From NCBI GenBank assembly GCA_002841155.1, contig PHEH01000003.1:205242-269241 (forward strand): DNA of 64,000 nucleotides, given 5' to 3'. The stretch's first letter is position 1, and every line of letters starts with the position of its first letter. The notes beneath the pieces are model-generated. The model ran no database searches. It was not told the DNA's origin and was given only the letters and a program-made list of their open reading frames with translations. The position numbers were made by a program, and so were the translations under genes. This document shows, in pieces, positions 1-8,591 of this stretch. Source of the stretch: Alphaproteobacteria bacterium HGW-Alphaproteobacteria-18 (GTDB lineage Bacteria > Pseudomonadota > Alphaproteobacteria > Caulobacterales > Hyphomonadaceae).

Positions 1-211
1 CGGCCTTGTCACCATAGCCCATCTGAGCGCCTGAATAGTAGGCAAAACCATCGATCTGCTTAACGCTGATCCCGGCATCCTCACAGGCCTTGAGGATGGC
101 TTCGCCAACCATCTCGTTTATTGTACGAGGAAAGCTCTGGCCGCGGATATAATAATCCGTCGCCCCTATTCCTGCGATCGCGCATTTGTCCTGATTGACC
201 CAGACCAACAC
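1..211 (-). CDS. Thiolase-like / lipid-transfer protein, N-terminal part
   Basis: Only the first 70 codons are in the window; the gene runs off the left edge. The translation opens with VWVNQDKCAIAGIGATDYY and continues with a helix like EAILKACEDAGI and IDGFAYYSGAQ. This is the usual N-terminus of the SCP2/thiolase-like acetyl-CoA acetyltransferases found in steroid and terpenoid degradation clusters. The start is GTG at 211, or TTG at 208 which has better spacing (GGAGG plus 6 nt). A copy of the island-wide operator lies 30 bp upstream (241-256). By family it would cleave or bind beta-ketoacyl-CoA at the end of a beta-oxidation round. The catalytic Cys and His are outside the window, so activity cannot be judged. 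Confidence 0.7.
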   Translation of the reverse strand, partial: MLVWVNQDKCAIAGIGATDYYIRGQSFPRTINEMVGEAILKACEDAGISVKQIDGFAYYSGAQMGYGDKA

Positions 212-240
212 TGTCCTCCCAAGCCCGGCAATTTTTTGCC

Positions 241-256
241 AGATATATAACTAGGT
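241..256. promoter_or_regulatory. Island operator, site 1
   Basis: AGATATATAACTAGGT. One of eleven copies of a 16-bp element in control regions of Module I. It lies upstream of the thiolase-like gene starting at 211 on the minus strand. The right half TAGGT matches the consensus fully; the left half AGATA is shared with site 6 and nearly with site 8. Confidence 0.7.
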
Positions 257-321
257 GTATAAGGCTTTGAGCGTGGGCATGTCTATACCCCAGTTGTCCA
301 CCCGTCCTGAATTTCCGCGGG

Positions 322-1548
322 TCAGGCAAAATGGAGCCGCCGGTACCTGCCCTTGAAATAGAGGAGCGGGTCACGCCTTGGCTCGTACCGCGCGCGCTCA
401 ACCCTGCCGACGAGGATCACATGGTCTCCCCCGTCATACTCTGCGTGGCGGACGCACTCAAAATTGACCAGCGCTCCGGACAGGAGCGGCACATCATGCT
501 GTCCCCGCTGCCAGGGTGTTTCAGAGAAACGGTCTGTGCCAGGCCTGGCAAACCGGTTGGAGACAGGTTGCTGACCTATGTGGAGCACATTCACCGCAAA
601 ATGCTCAGCCCCCTCCATTGCCCTGAGACTGCCGGAAGTCTTGGCGATGCAGACCAGGAGCAGCGGCGGATCGAGGGACACCGAGGTAAACGAGTTTGCC
701 GTCAGACCGACCGGCTGCCCCTCTCTGTCCATTGCGGTCACCACCGTGACGCCCGTCGCAAAACACCCCAGGGCGTCCCTCAGTGTCCTTGCATCAGAAC
801 CCGTGCGATAGTCCGGCAGGTATCTTGGAACCCGGCGCTCCAGAAAATCCAGAAGCGTTGCGTTGAAAAGGTCCGACCGGTCAAACGCCACCATGTGTCC
901 GGCATCCCGGATTTCTGCAAATTCGGCGCCCTCGATCTGATTGACATATCGCCCCGCCGCCTCTGCCTCGGTAAGTTCGCTCAGCGCGCCGCGCACGAAC
1001 AGTACAGGGATCTTCAGGTTCGGCGCTGCGGCTACCACACGGCGCGTCGCGGCTTCGAGGTTCATGGCGTCCAGAAACCGGGGGTCCCACCGCTGCCCGG
1101 GCTCGCTTCTGGCGCTGCGTTTGCGCAGGGCATCGCCGACCTTCCTTGCGGCCTTCGCACTGATCTCCGGAGGGGCATCGGCAAGGACCAGACCGGCAGC
1201 GAGATGCCCGCCGTCTTCGCCAAGCGTTGCAGCCGCGATCCAGCCACCCAGCGATGCGGCGACTATCACGGGCCGGACCGGCAGCTGTGAAAGCACACAT
1301 CTCAGGTCTTCGACATAGGCATCGAAATCATATCGGCCGTCCTGCGGCCAGTCGCTGTCGCCATGGCCGCGCAGATCAAGATTGATAACATGCCGGCCGG
1401 CCTTCACAAGCGCTCTGGCCGCATCCTCCCAGACGCGACGTGTCTGGCCACCGCCATGCAGAAGCAGGACTGCCGGGTCCTCGGGCGACCCGCTGATCTC
1501 GGCGCGAAGTGTGGTGGCGGCAAACCCGCGGAATTCCGTCACAGACAT
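322..1548 (-). CDS. Alpha/beta hydrolase fused to flavin reductase domain
   Basis: A 408-residue two-domain protein. The first ~240 residues are an alpha/beta hydrolase: LLLHGGG oxyanion segment, DLRGHGDS, nucleophile motif VAASLGGW, and a late GHMVAFDRS carrying the presumed catalytic His. The rest (from about residue 255) is a flavin-reductase-like FMN-binding split barrel: LRDALGCFATGVTVVTAMD, GLTANSFTSVSLDPPLLLVC, FAVNVL, and a C-terminal HVILVGRVE strand. Stand-alone versions of the second domain reduce FMN/FAD with NAD(P)H for two-component monooxygenases. I placed the start at the second Met (1548) because the first Met would overlap the GntR gene and the domain begins there. It lies 23 bp downstream of the GntR gene on the same strand, so they are probably cotranscribed. 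The fusion suggests coupled oxygenation and ester or C-C bond hydrolysis, but no partner oxygenase is adjacent. Confidence 0.85.
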   Translation of the reverse strand: MSVTEFRGFAATTLRAEISGSPEDPAVLLLHGGGQTRRVWEDAARALVKAGRHVINLDLRGHGDSDWPQDGRYDFDAYVEDLRCVLSQLPVRPVIVAASLGGWIAAATLGEDGGHLAAGLVLADAPPEISAKAARKVGDALRKRSARSEPGQRWDPRFLDAMNLEAATRRVVAAAPNLKIPVLFVRGALSELTEAEAAGRYVNQIEGAEFAEIRDAGHMVAFDRSDLFNATLLDFLERRVPRYLPDYRTGSDARTLRDALGCFATGVTVVTAMDREGQPVGLTANSFTSVSLDPPLLLVCIAKTSGSLRAMEGAEHFAVNVLHIGQQPVSNRFARPGTDRFSETPWQRGQHDVPLLSGALVNFECVRHAEYDGGDHVILVGRVERARYEPRRDPLLYFKGRYRRLHFA

Positions 1549-1571
1549 GCGCGTCTGCCCTCCCTTTTGTT

Positions 1572-2300
1572 TTACTTTTTTCCGCGCGACTGCTCCGAAA
1601 GCCACTCGGCAATCATCGCGGTCCGGCGCGCGGTCAGAAGACGCGCAATCTCGGGATCCCCCTCAAGAATTGCATTGCAGAGCTGGATCTGAAGGCTGCG
1701 CGCCCGTGCGCGGTCCTCCGCCTGCTGATAAAATCTGATGTTCTGCTCTTCCCGGCCGAATGTATAGCCGATTTCCATGAACAGACCGATTGCTGGATTG
1801 CCGCTCATGGACGACATCATCCGCGCGAGCCTTGTCTCCATCTGGATAAGCGCTTCGGGAGAATCGTCTGCCGGCTGCACACCGGCAACCAGGTCCCGGT
1901 GCGCGCGCAGGGCGGTCCTGAGATCTTCATCCTGGCATTGCGCGGCAAGGGCGGCCGCTTCTGCGGCGATCAGGCGCGTAACGGCATGAACATGATCCAG
2001 GGTTGCGCCATTCAGGCGAAGGAAGCGCGCGGGTGCACGGATGACATCGGCCGCCGAGGGCCGGGTGGCAAAGAAGCCCCCGCCCTGCCCCTTCCTTACG
2101 GCAATCAACCTGTCCGCCTCGACAATCTTTGCTGCCTGCCGGAGGGTCGGCCGGCTTACACCAAGCTCAGTGAGCAGCTCTGTCTCAGACCCGATATGCT
2201 CTCCTTCGGCCACCGACAGGGATCGTTCGGCCAATCGCCGGGCCGTCTCCGAGACGCGGCTCCCGGCAGATCCGATTTGCAGAGTGGATTCATAGGGCAT
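1572..2300 (-). CDS. GntR/FadR-family transcriptional regulator
   Basis: 242 residues. The N-terminal winged helix is clear (SETELLTELGVSRPTLRQAAKIVEAD, about residues 37-62, followed by a VRKGQGGGFF wing). The C-terminal all-helical FCD ligand domain follows (RLIAAEAAALAAQ, ETRLARMMSSMSGNPAIGLF). FadR-type regulators usually sense a carboxylate or acyl-CoA metabolite. The ATG at 2300 has GGAGA five bases upstream. The gene is divergent from the amidohydrolase at 2431, with operator site 2 between them, and is followed by the hydrolase-flavin reductase fusion. It is a candidate owner of the island operator, but so are the other two regulators. Confidence 0.88.
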   Translation of the reverse strand: MPYESTLQIGSAGSRVSETARRLAERSLSVAEGEHIGSETELLTELGVSRPTLRQAAKIVEADRLIAVRKGQGGGFFATRPSAADVIRAPARFLRLNGATLDHVHAVTRLIAAEAAALAAQCQDEDLRTALRAHRDLVAGVQPADDSPEALIQMETRLARMMSSMSGNPAIGLFMEIGYTFGREEQNIRFYQQAEDRARARSLQIQLCNAILEGDPEIARLLTARRTAMIAEWLSEQSRGKK

Positions 2301-2348
2301 GGTAGTCTCCGGCCTTTTAGATACCTATTGGGACATTTTTCGTCAATA

Positions 2349-2364
2349 ACATAGTTGTATAACT
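2349..2364. promoter_or_regulatory. Island operator, site 2
   Basis: ACATAGTTGTATAACT, reading on the minus strand as AGTTATACAACTATGT. It sits between the divergent GntR gene (start 2300) and the amidohydrolase (start 2431) and could control both. The inner part AGTTGTATAACT is itself a near-perfect 12-bp dyad, as expected for a GntR-type site. Confidence 0.65.
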
Positions 2365-2430
2365 CGGAATTCTGTTTTATTAGTTACCTGTTAGAGGCGA
2401 TCGATGCCGGACAAAACAGGGAGACTTTTT

Positions 2431-3537
2431 ATGCAGACTTTCGTATTCAGCGCGGACGCGCACGTGGTTGAGCCGCCAACCCTGTTTCTGGACGGCCTGC
2501 CCGCCTCACTTAAGGATCACGCCATCCACGCCCGCAAGGAAGGTGATTTCCTGATTACGGGCACAAAGGACAAAACGATCTACCGCCTGCGTGTCGGCGC
2601 CAAGGGGGAAAAGGAACTCGGCGACCGCGAACGCCGGGGCGTGCGGGAAATTCCCGGCCGGATCCTCGACATGGAGCTCGACGGGATCAATGCCGAGATC
2701 GTTTTCCCCTCTCTCGGTCTCTGGCTGTACTGTCTGGATGATGCAGAAGCTGAAGCGGCCTCCTGTAAAGTCTACAATGACTGGAACAACGCCTATTTTG
2801 CCGGAAATCTGGACAGGTTTGTCCGCTGCGGCGTCCTGCCTGTCCAGGATTTCTCAAACACGCTTGAGGAAATGAAACGTCTCGTAAAGCTTGGCTTCAC
2901 GGCCGCCATGCTGCCGGCGGTGACCCCGCCTGGTATCCCGAAATACAATGACGAAGCCTGGGATCCTGTCTTCGCGCTCGGCGGCGAGCTCGGACTCGTT
3001 TTTGTGCTTCATACCGGAACCGGTCTTGAGACCGTCGTCCATGAGCGCGGCCCCGGCGCCGCCGTGATCAACTATTCAAACCAGATGTCGGACGCGATTA
3101 ACTCATGCCAGTATCTCGTGGCGGGCGGTGTGCTTGATCGCAATCCAGAAGCCAGGGTTGCCTTCATCGAGAGCGGTGCAAGCTGGCTTTCAGCCATCGC
3201 CGAGCGGATGGACGAAGTGTATGTCGCCCACGACATGTTCGTCCGCCCCAAACTGTCCATGATGCCGAGCGAAATCATCAAGCGCCAGGTCTTTGTGTCC
3301 TTCCAGCATGACCGGGCCTGCATCGCCCACCGCAATGAAATCGGGGTGGAGAACTACATGTGGGCATCTGACTATCCGCATGCAGAGGGCACATTTCCCA
3401 AATCGAAGGACATTGTCGAAGGCCTTTTTGCCGGCATCGATATTACCGACCGCGAGAAGCGCCTGATACTGGGCGGCAATGCGGCCCGGCTGTTCCGGCT
3501 CAACCATCCTGCCGTGGCGGATCTTGTCACGGCTTGA
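2431..3537 (+). CDS. Amidohydrolase family 2 (metal-dependent hydrolase)
   Basis: 368 residues from the chosen start. SADAHVVEP near the N-terminus supplies the D-x-H metal motif of the amidohydrolase-2 (ACMSD/resorcylate decarboxylase-like) family. It is followed by RILDMELDGINAEIVFPS, VLHTGTG, and SDYPHAEGTFPKS near the end, where the Asp and His complete the site. The ATG at 2431 has GGGAG seven bases upstream and starts directly at the domain; the ATG at 2404 is an alternative adding nine residues. Members hydrolyse or decarboxylate cyclic acids; here it might open a ring or remove a carboxyl. It stands alone on the plus strand, followed by a strong terminator. Confidence 0.85.
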   Translation: MQTFVFSADAHVVEPPTLFLDGLPASLKDHAIHARKEGDFLITGTKDKTIYRLRVGAKGEKELGDRERRGVREIPGRILDMELDGINAEIVFPSLGLWLYCLDDAEAEAASCKVYNDWNNAYFAGNLDRFVRCGVLPVQDFSNTLEEMKRLVKLGFTAAMLPAVTPPGIPKYNDEAWDPVFALGGELGLVFVLHTGTGLETVVHERGPGAAVINYSNQMSDAINSCQYLVAGGVLDRNPEARVAFIESGASWLSAIAERMDEVYVAHDMFVRPKLSMMPSEIIKRQVFVSFQHDRACIAHRNEIGVENYMWASDYPHAEGTFPKSKDIVEGLFAGIDITDREKRLILGGNAARLFRLNHPAVADLVTA

Positions 3538-3581
3538 TCCAGCGCCTGTCCGTCTCCTCCGACGCAGCGCTTAAACCTGCA

Positions 3582-3613
3582 GGCTCCGGCGGTCACGCCG
3601 GAGCCATTTTTTT
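3582..3613 (+). terminator. Rho-independent terminator
   Basis: A perfect 10-bp stem GGCTCCGGCG / CGCCGGAGCC with a GTCA loop is followed by ATTTTTTT. It ends the amidohydrolase transcript 45 bp after its stop codon. It abuts the stop of the convergent MFS gene at 3612. Confidence 0.92.
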
Positions 3614-4874
3614 ACAGAGCTGCCTTCCCGCGCATGACCGAGCGCGCGGCCATGGCCGCAGCTACAGCGCCGATCGCAAGTCCGGCGGTCATTGTCACCA
3701 GCGAATACCGGATCGCCTCTTCGCCGAAAGAGAGGGTGTATGCATCACTCAGGACGCCAACGACCATGGTGCCGAGACCGACCCCCGCCAGGATGATGAA
3801 CAGGTTGAAGACCGCGCTGATCGTGGCCCGCATCTCGACCGGCACCAGTGAGAACACCAGCGCCAGGGTCGGCGGCACCCAGAGCGTCATAAAGAATTTG
3901 AGGCCGACAAAACAGACTAGCGCAAGGCGGGCGTCCGGCAGCAGCGCGAAGCCGAGGGCGAACGGAATGGCGGCCAGAAGCCCCACGGCCGACAGCCAGC
4001 CGTTGAACCTGGGATTGTCCTTGCCGTACTTGTCGCCCAGCCAGCCGGCCAGAAGGTTCCCGGCCACCAGCCCGATGAGGATCGCATATCCCAGGAGCGC
4101 CAGTTCCGATTTTTCAAAACCGTGCACACGCTGGAGAAAAGAAGGGCCCCACATCAGATAGCCAAATCCGGCCATCGGGACGGCGACACTCAGCAGCCCG
4201 ACCCAGCGCAGGGCGGGTATTGCGGACATGATCCGCAGCGCCTGCAGAATCGGGACCGTCTGGTGCGCCTGGCCAGAGCCGATCTTCCCGCCCTTCCGGC
4301 GCGGCTCCCAGACATAGACTGCAACGATGATGGCCAGAAGGACGCCCGGCAACCCCATCACCAGAAACACGCTTCTCCAGGGCAGGAAGGAGGCAAGCCA
4401 CGCGGCCACAATCACGCCGAAGGAGAGCCCGACGGAGCTGGCGGCCTGCATCACGCCGATGACCAGCACGCGTCGCTCAGGCGGGAAGATCTCTGTCAAC
4501 ACGGACATCGACGCCGGGCCGGAACCGGATTCCCCGACCGCCACGGTCATCCGGGCAATCGCCATCTGCCAGGCATTGCCGACGAAGCCGCAGGCCGCCG
4601 TCGCCAGGCTCCAGAGCCCCAGACACGCGCCGATGACCAGGGGCCGGTCTCCCTTGTCCGCAAGTCTGGCAATAGGGAGCGCCACGAGCGCATATATAAC
4701 CCCGAATACCAGGCCACTGATCAGACCCAGAACGGTATCGTTGATCACCAGATCGGCCTTGATGTCTTCCATCAGTACCGTGAACACCTGCCGGTCGAAA
4801 TAATTGACCACGGCGACCAGTGCCAGCAGCCAGAGCGAAACCTGCCGCTTCAGAGCGAAGCCATCTGAAGCCAT
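3612..4874 (-). CDS. MFS transporter, spinster-like
   Basis: 420 residues with about twelve hydrophobic helices. The start reads LWLLALVAVVNYFDRQVFTVL and continues with the loop IARLADKGDRPLVI, both typical of the Spns-like major facilitator group that accompanies aromatic, steroid and terpenoid clusters. An upstream in-frame extension to 5024 lies inside the preceding gene and has no transporter features. The ATG at 4874 overlaps the phosphotransferase stop by one base (TAATG), so translation is probably coupled. It is likely an inner-membrane importer of the substrate or an intermediate; substrate unknown. Confidence 0.85.
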   Translation of the reverse strand: MASDGFALKRQVSLWLLALVAVVNYFDRQVFTVLMEDIKADLVINDTVLGLISGLVFGVIYALVALPIARLADKGDRPLVIGACLGLWSLATAACGFVGNAWQMAIARMTVAVGESGSGPASMSVLTEIFPPERRVLVIGVMQAASSVGLSFGVIVAAWLASFLPWRSVFLVMGLPGVLLAIIVAVYVWEPRRKGGKIGSGQAHQTVPILQALRIMSAIPALRWVGLLSVAVPMAGFGYLMWGPSFLQRVHGFEKSELALLGYAILIGLVAGNLLAGWLGDKYGKDNPRFNGWLSAVGLLAAIPFALGFALLPDARLALVCFVGLKFFMTLWVPPTLALVFSLVPVEMRATISAVFNLFIILAGVGLGTMVVGVLSDAYTLSFGEEAIRYSLVTMTAGLAIGAVAAAMAARSVMRGKAAL

Positions 4875-6064
4875 TACAACGTACCTTTGCGGACAACATG
4901 TTCGAGGAGGTCTGAGACGCCATGCGCCTGCAGCGCACCGGCAAGCGTATCCCGCGTGCGGAGTCTGGCTTCGGGCATGTGGCCGTAACCGCCAAAGGCA
5001 TATGCCTTCATGTGGGCATCCCACTGATCAAGGATGCACAGCGCATAATCGCGCGCCGCCCGGGTCCGATCCATTCGGATACCCCGGGCCTCCAGACCGT
5101 CAAGATACCGGGCGATCAGGGCTGTTTCATGAGATTGCCGCATCGCCTCGGGAAGCGCGGACATCAGGAAATAGGCCACATCGCGCAGGCCAGGACCCCG
5201 GAAAATGACCTGCCAGTCAAAGAACCCCGCACTGCCATCGGGCGCGCCAAAGGTATTCCCCAGATGCGAGTCCCCGTGCAGCACGGTCGGTGTCAGGGTT
5301 TCCCAATAGTCGTAAACGGCCAGATCATTTTCCCCCCAGAGGCTCAGAAGGCGGCGCAGGTCATCGGGAAGGGATTTGCCAAGGTCCATGTCCAGATACC
5401 GCCGCCGCGCCTCCAGAAAAGACTGGCGGTGCCATTTGCGTCCGAACTTCCGTGTGCGCGGACGCACCCAGGCCATGTCGCCTGCAAACCGGTCTGTGTC
5501 CCAGAATGTGGCATGCAGAAGCGCAAGCGCGTCCATGACCGCGCCGGCATGTTCGACCGAACAGGCATGGTGGGCCCAGTAGGGTGTCAGGCCGCGCGTT
5601 TCGAGATCCTCCATGATCAGCAGAAAGCGGCCGCCGGGATAGTAGGCGGCATGGTAGGCTTCGGGCGCGATACGGGCCACTTCACATTGTAACTGGGTGT
5701 AAAAGCGCATTTCATTCTCTGCCATATGCAGCAGCGCCAGCGTTTCACGAAGATAGGGCCCGTGCGGCGTGGCTTTTGCGAAGGCATAGGCGGGAAGCGC
5801 GGCGGCCTGTCCTGCTTCATTCCAGGTCAGCTTCCAGCGGCGGCGGTCTGTCATGCCGTCATGGCCGTCAACGATTTCTGCCTTGGTGAGTTTTGCCCCT
5901 TCCACGCCCGCCGCGATCACCTGCTCCAGGAACCCGGAACTGACTTGGTCTGCCGTATGCGGCGCGTCGATTTTGAGGCCGTCCGCATGGGCAAGCGCCA
6001 TGTCGGCCTGCTCAAGGGCATCGAGTGAAAATTCTCCGAGCGCGTCGGACCGGTCCGGTTGCAT
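4874..6064 (-). CDS. APH-fold phosphotransferase (kinase-like)
   Basis: 396 residues. LLIMEDLETRG forms the hinge region, VLHGDSHLGNTF is the Brenner-type catalytic loop (H-G-D, Asn), and GFFDWQV supplies the metal-binding Asp. It differs from the four phosphotransferases of Module II and looks closer to EcKL/ecdysteroid-kinase-like bacterial proteins. The ATG at 6064 has GAGGG five bases upstream; the longer frame to 6082 starts with TTG at poor spacing. It lies between the TonB receptor and the MFS gene on the minus strand. Likely role: ATP-dependent phosphorylation of a hydroxyl on a substrate or CoA thioester (inference). Confidence 0.8.
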   Translation of the reverse strand: MQPDRSDALGEFSLDALEQADMALAHADGLKIDAPHTADQVSSGFLEQVIAAGVEGAKLTKAEIVDGHDGMTDRRRWKLTWNEAGQAAALPAYAFAKATPHGPYLRETLALLHMAENEMRFYTQLQCEVARIAPEAYHAAYYPGGRFLLIMEDLETRGLTPYWAHHACSVEHAGAVMDALALLHATFWDTDRFAGDMAWVRPRTRKFGRKWHRQSFLEARRRYLDMDLGKSLPDDLRRLLSLWGENDLAVYDYWETLTPTVLHGDSHLGNTFGAPDGSAGFFDWQVIFRGPGLRDVAYFLMSALPEAMRQSHETALIARYLDGLEARGIRMDRTRAARDYALCILDQWDAHMKAYAFGGYGHMPEARLRTRDTLAGALQAHGVSDLLEHVVRKGTL

Positions 6065-6086
6065 GGGTTCCCTCAAAGACAAAGGA

Positions 6087-6108
6087 GGCGGGACCAGAAG
6101 ATCCCGCC
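6087..6108. terminator. Hairpin between receptor and kinase genes
   Basis: GGCGGGA / TCCCGCC with an 8-base loop lies between the TonB receptor stop (6142) and the phosphotransferase start (6064). On the minus strand it is followed by TCCTTTGTCTTTGAGG, a poor T-tract. It could lower expression of the downstream kinase and MFS genes relative to the receptor instead of ending the transcript. Confidence 0.45.
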
Positions 6109-6141
6109 CCGGAGGTGGTTACCAGGAGAGTTCCGGGCGCA

Positions 6142-8499
6142 TTACTCCGCGCCAAACCGGTAGCTTGCCGTGACGCCATAAGTTGCCGGCTCACGGAAGC
6201 GTCCGCTCACATATCCGAAGTTTCCGAGGTAAAGCCCTGTCAGCTTTGACCGGTCATCCAGAATATTCCGTCCCCAGATTGACACATCCCAGCCATTTTC
6301 GAAGGAAAGGCCAAGGCGGGCGTTCAGGACATCACTCGCCGGCGCGGTGATGGCATCCTGCAGGGCCGGCGTTGACGCCGGAGAACTCGGCGCCAGCTCG
6401 TTATTGTAGTAGGAGTCCCGCCAGGCGTAGTCGACCCGCGCCATGAAATTGGCAAAGGAGAGCGGGCGTTCATAGGTTGCGGCAAGCGCAAACTCGGATT
6501 CCGGGACACCAATGATCCGCCGGTCCGAAACATCCTGTCCGGCATCGACATATTCATCATAGCTTGTGTCAATGATCGCGGCGCTGCCCTGCAGGGTCCA
6601 TCCTTCAGCCGGAATGACGGTTGCCTCGAGTTCCAGGCCGGTATTCGTCATCTCCGCCGCGTTCTGAACAACCGTCGCGTTTCCGGAACCGACGACCACG
6701 ATGATGGAGCGTTGGGCATCCTTGACCTTGTTCGTGAAGGCCGAAACATTGAACCGGACGCGATTATCAGCGAGATCACCTTTGAATCCTGCCTCAAATT
6801 CATCAACCGTTTCGGGATCGAAATCCAGATCGGCCGTTCCATTGAGACGAAGGTTCTGGCCCCCCGACCGATAGCCATGACTGAATTTTCCATAAACCAG
6901 GGTGTTCCCGGTCGGCTTGAAATCCAGTCCGAATGTATAGGACAGATCGTCATAAGTGTCCGAATAGGTCTCGGCGCAATTGGGCGGGGCCTGCCCCCCC
7001 GAACAGGAAACAAACACATCCGATCCGCCGATCGAATTCCCGTTGAAGGTTGTTATCCCCTTCTCGTCTTCAGAGTAGCGCAGTCCGACCGTCGCGCGTA
7101 GTCGGTCGGTCAGGTCGTATGTTCCCTGACCATAGAGACCGATACTCTTTGTATCGACATCGCCGAAGAAGCGCAGGATGACAGGATTAGGAACCACTCG
7201 AAGATCGGTAAGGGTCGCATCGAATCCGGTCTCTTCAAACCATGTCCCCCCCACGACATATTGAAGGCGATCATTCAATCCCTGCCCGGCATACTGAGCC
7301 TCGAAGGAGGTCTGACTCAGATCGAGCACCGTGGTCGTGATGTGAAGCGAGTCGCCCGCTCCAGCCGGAAAGGCAAAGCCGTCGAGATCCGTGCGGGTCC
7401 GGCTGGAAATCCGGCGATCCCCGGCAACCAGTTTCAGGGTGCCAGGGCCGATATCCCAGTTCAGAACACCGCTATAGGTCTGGGCCGTGGCCGTGAGGAA
7501 GGGGTCCCCATCCAGGGCCACGCTGTCACCGCCGGAAGAGTTCACAACATCCGTGTAGCCCGGTACGGCAACCGGGACCGGACCGACAGGTGGCACCGGA
7601 CTGATCCCGTTCAGAAACGCTCCGGTCAGCCCGGTCCCGAAGACCGTACCATATCCCGGGCCATTCATGTCTTCATCATACACCTCAGCGCTCAGGATGA
7701 GCTCCACATCGTCATGTGGCGCGATCAGCACTTTGAGGCGCGCATTGGTGATATCGCGGTCGTTATACTCCTCGCCATTGATCAGATCGGTGATGTAACC
7801 GTCGCGATTGGACTGGCGCACGGCGGCGCGAACCGCAATCTTGTCGGTTACCACCGGGAGGTTGAGGACGCCTTCATACACCTGGGCATTGAGGTTCCCG
7901 AGCGTGACAGAGCCTTTGCCACTGATCGCAGAGGCATCGGGCCTGGCCGAAGTGAAGACCAGCGCCCCGCCCGTCGTGTTCCGGCCGAACAGGGTTCCCT
8001 GCGGCCCTTTGAGAACCTGCACCGACTCCATATCGAGCAGGTTGAAATTGAGACCATAGGCGCGCGCCCAGTAGACATCATCCACATAGGTTCCGACGGA
8101 GGGATCCAGCGTGGCCAGCACATCGTTCTGCAACTGGCCGCGCAGGGAGAAAACCAGCGCCGTAGAATTGCTGTTGGCCTCGCGCGTGGTGAAGCCGGGT
8201 GTGAAGGCAGCGATATCGGCGACTTCCACGACACCTTTTTCGGCAAGCAGCTCTCCGGTAAAGGCGGTCACGGAAACAGGGACATCCTGCAGATTTTCCT
8301 CAACCTTGCGGGCCGTAACCGTCACGGTCCCCAGCCGGTTGGTCGCGTCCTCGGTTTCGGTCTCCTGCGCGCTGGCCGGCATGACAAACAGCGCGGCGCT
8401 GAGAGCGGCCATCGACGCGCCAAGAATGCTGAAACTGCCGATGCCGCTTGTGTCAGAAAATCCCGAGAATCGGCATGAGTACTGTCGCTTTTTGGCCAT
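6142..8499 (-). CDS. TonB-dependent outer-membrane receptor
   Basis: 785 residues. An N-terminal signal peptide ends near PASAQ (about residue 45). The plug follows: TVTARKVEENLQDVPVSVTA, then VQVLKGPQGTLFGRNTTGGA. The 22-strand barrel fills the rest and ends in an aromatic-rich strand (YGVTASYRFGAE). The ATG at 8499 has GGGAGG six bases upstream. Operator site 3 lies 41 bp upstream. It imports the growth substrate across the outer membrane with energy from TonB-ExbBD; in this family cargoes include hydrophobic organics, not only iron chelates. It heads a set with the kinase and MFS genes downstream. Confidence 0.95.
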   Translation of the reverse strand: MAKKRQYSCRFSGFSDTSGIGSFSILGASMAALSAALFVMPASAQETETEDATNRLGTVTVTARKVEENLQDVPVSVTAFTGELLAEKGVVEVADIAAFTPGFTTREANSNSTALVFSLRGQLQNDVLATLDPSVGTYVDDVYWARAYGLNFNLLDMESVQVLKGPQGTLFGRNTTGGALVFTSARPDASAISGKGSVTLGNLNAQVYEGVLNLPVVTDKIAVRAAVRQSNRDGYITDLINGEEYNDRDITNARLKVLIAPHDDVELILSAEVYDEDMNGPGYGTVFGTGLTGAFLNGISPVPPVGPVPVAVPGYTDVVNSSGGDSVALDGDPFLTATAQTYSGVLNWDIGPGTLKLVAGDRRISSRTRTDLDGFAFPAGAGDSLHITTTVLDLSQTSFEAQYAGQGLNDRLQYVVGGTWFEETGFDATLTDLRVVPNPVILRFFGDVDTKSIGLYGQGTYDLTDRLRATVGLRYSEDEKGITTFNGNSIGGSDVFVSCSGGQAPPNCAETYSDTYDDLSYTFGLDFKPTGNTLVYGKFSHGYRSGGQNLRLNGTADLDFDPETVDEFEAGFKGDLADNRVRFNVSAFTNKVKDAQRSIIVVVGSGNATVVQNAAEMTNTGLELEATVIPAEGWTLQGSAAIIDTSYDEYVDAGQDVSDRRIIGVPESEFALAATYERPLSFANFMARVDYAWRDSYYNNELAPSSPASTPALQDAITAPASDVLNARLGLSFENGWDVSIWGRNILDDRSKLTGLYLGNFGYVSGRFREPATYGVTASYRFGAE

Positions 8500-8539
8500 T
8501 TAATTCCTCCCATGGGCCTTCGTAACGAGGCGCCTGATT

Positions 8540-8555
8540 ACTTGTATAACTAGGT
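8540..8555. promoter_or_regulatory. Island operator, site 3
   Basis: ACTTGTATAACTAGGT, close to the consensus, upstream of the TonB receptor (start 8499). The first twelve bases also form the dyad ASTTRTAYAAST. Confidence 0.75.
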
Positions 8556-8591
8556 GCACTGTGATTGACAAGCACATGACAGGAAAAAGGA

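Noticed and set aside
1509..2354. 281-residue plus-strand frame over the GntR gene
   Set aside because: Antisense to a complete GntR/FadR regulator.
7261..8478. 405-residue open frame opposite the first TonB receptor
   Set aside because: Antisense shadow of a GC-rich gene; no ribosome site and no recognisable domain, while the receptor frame is certain.
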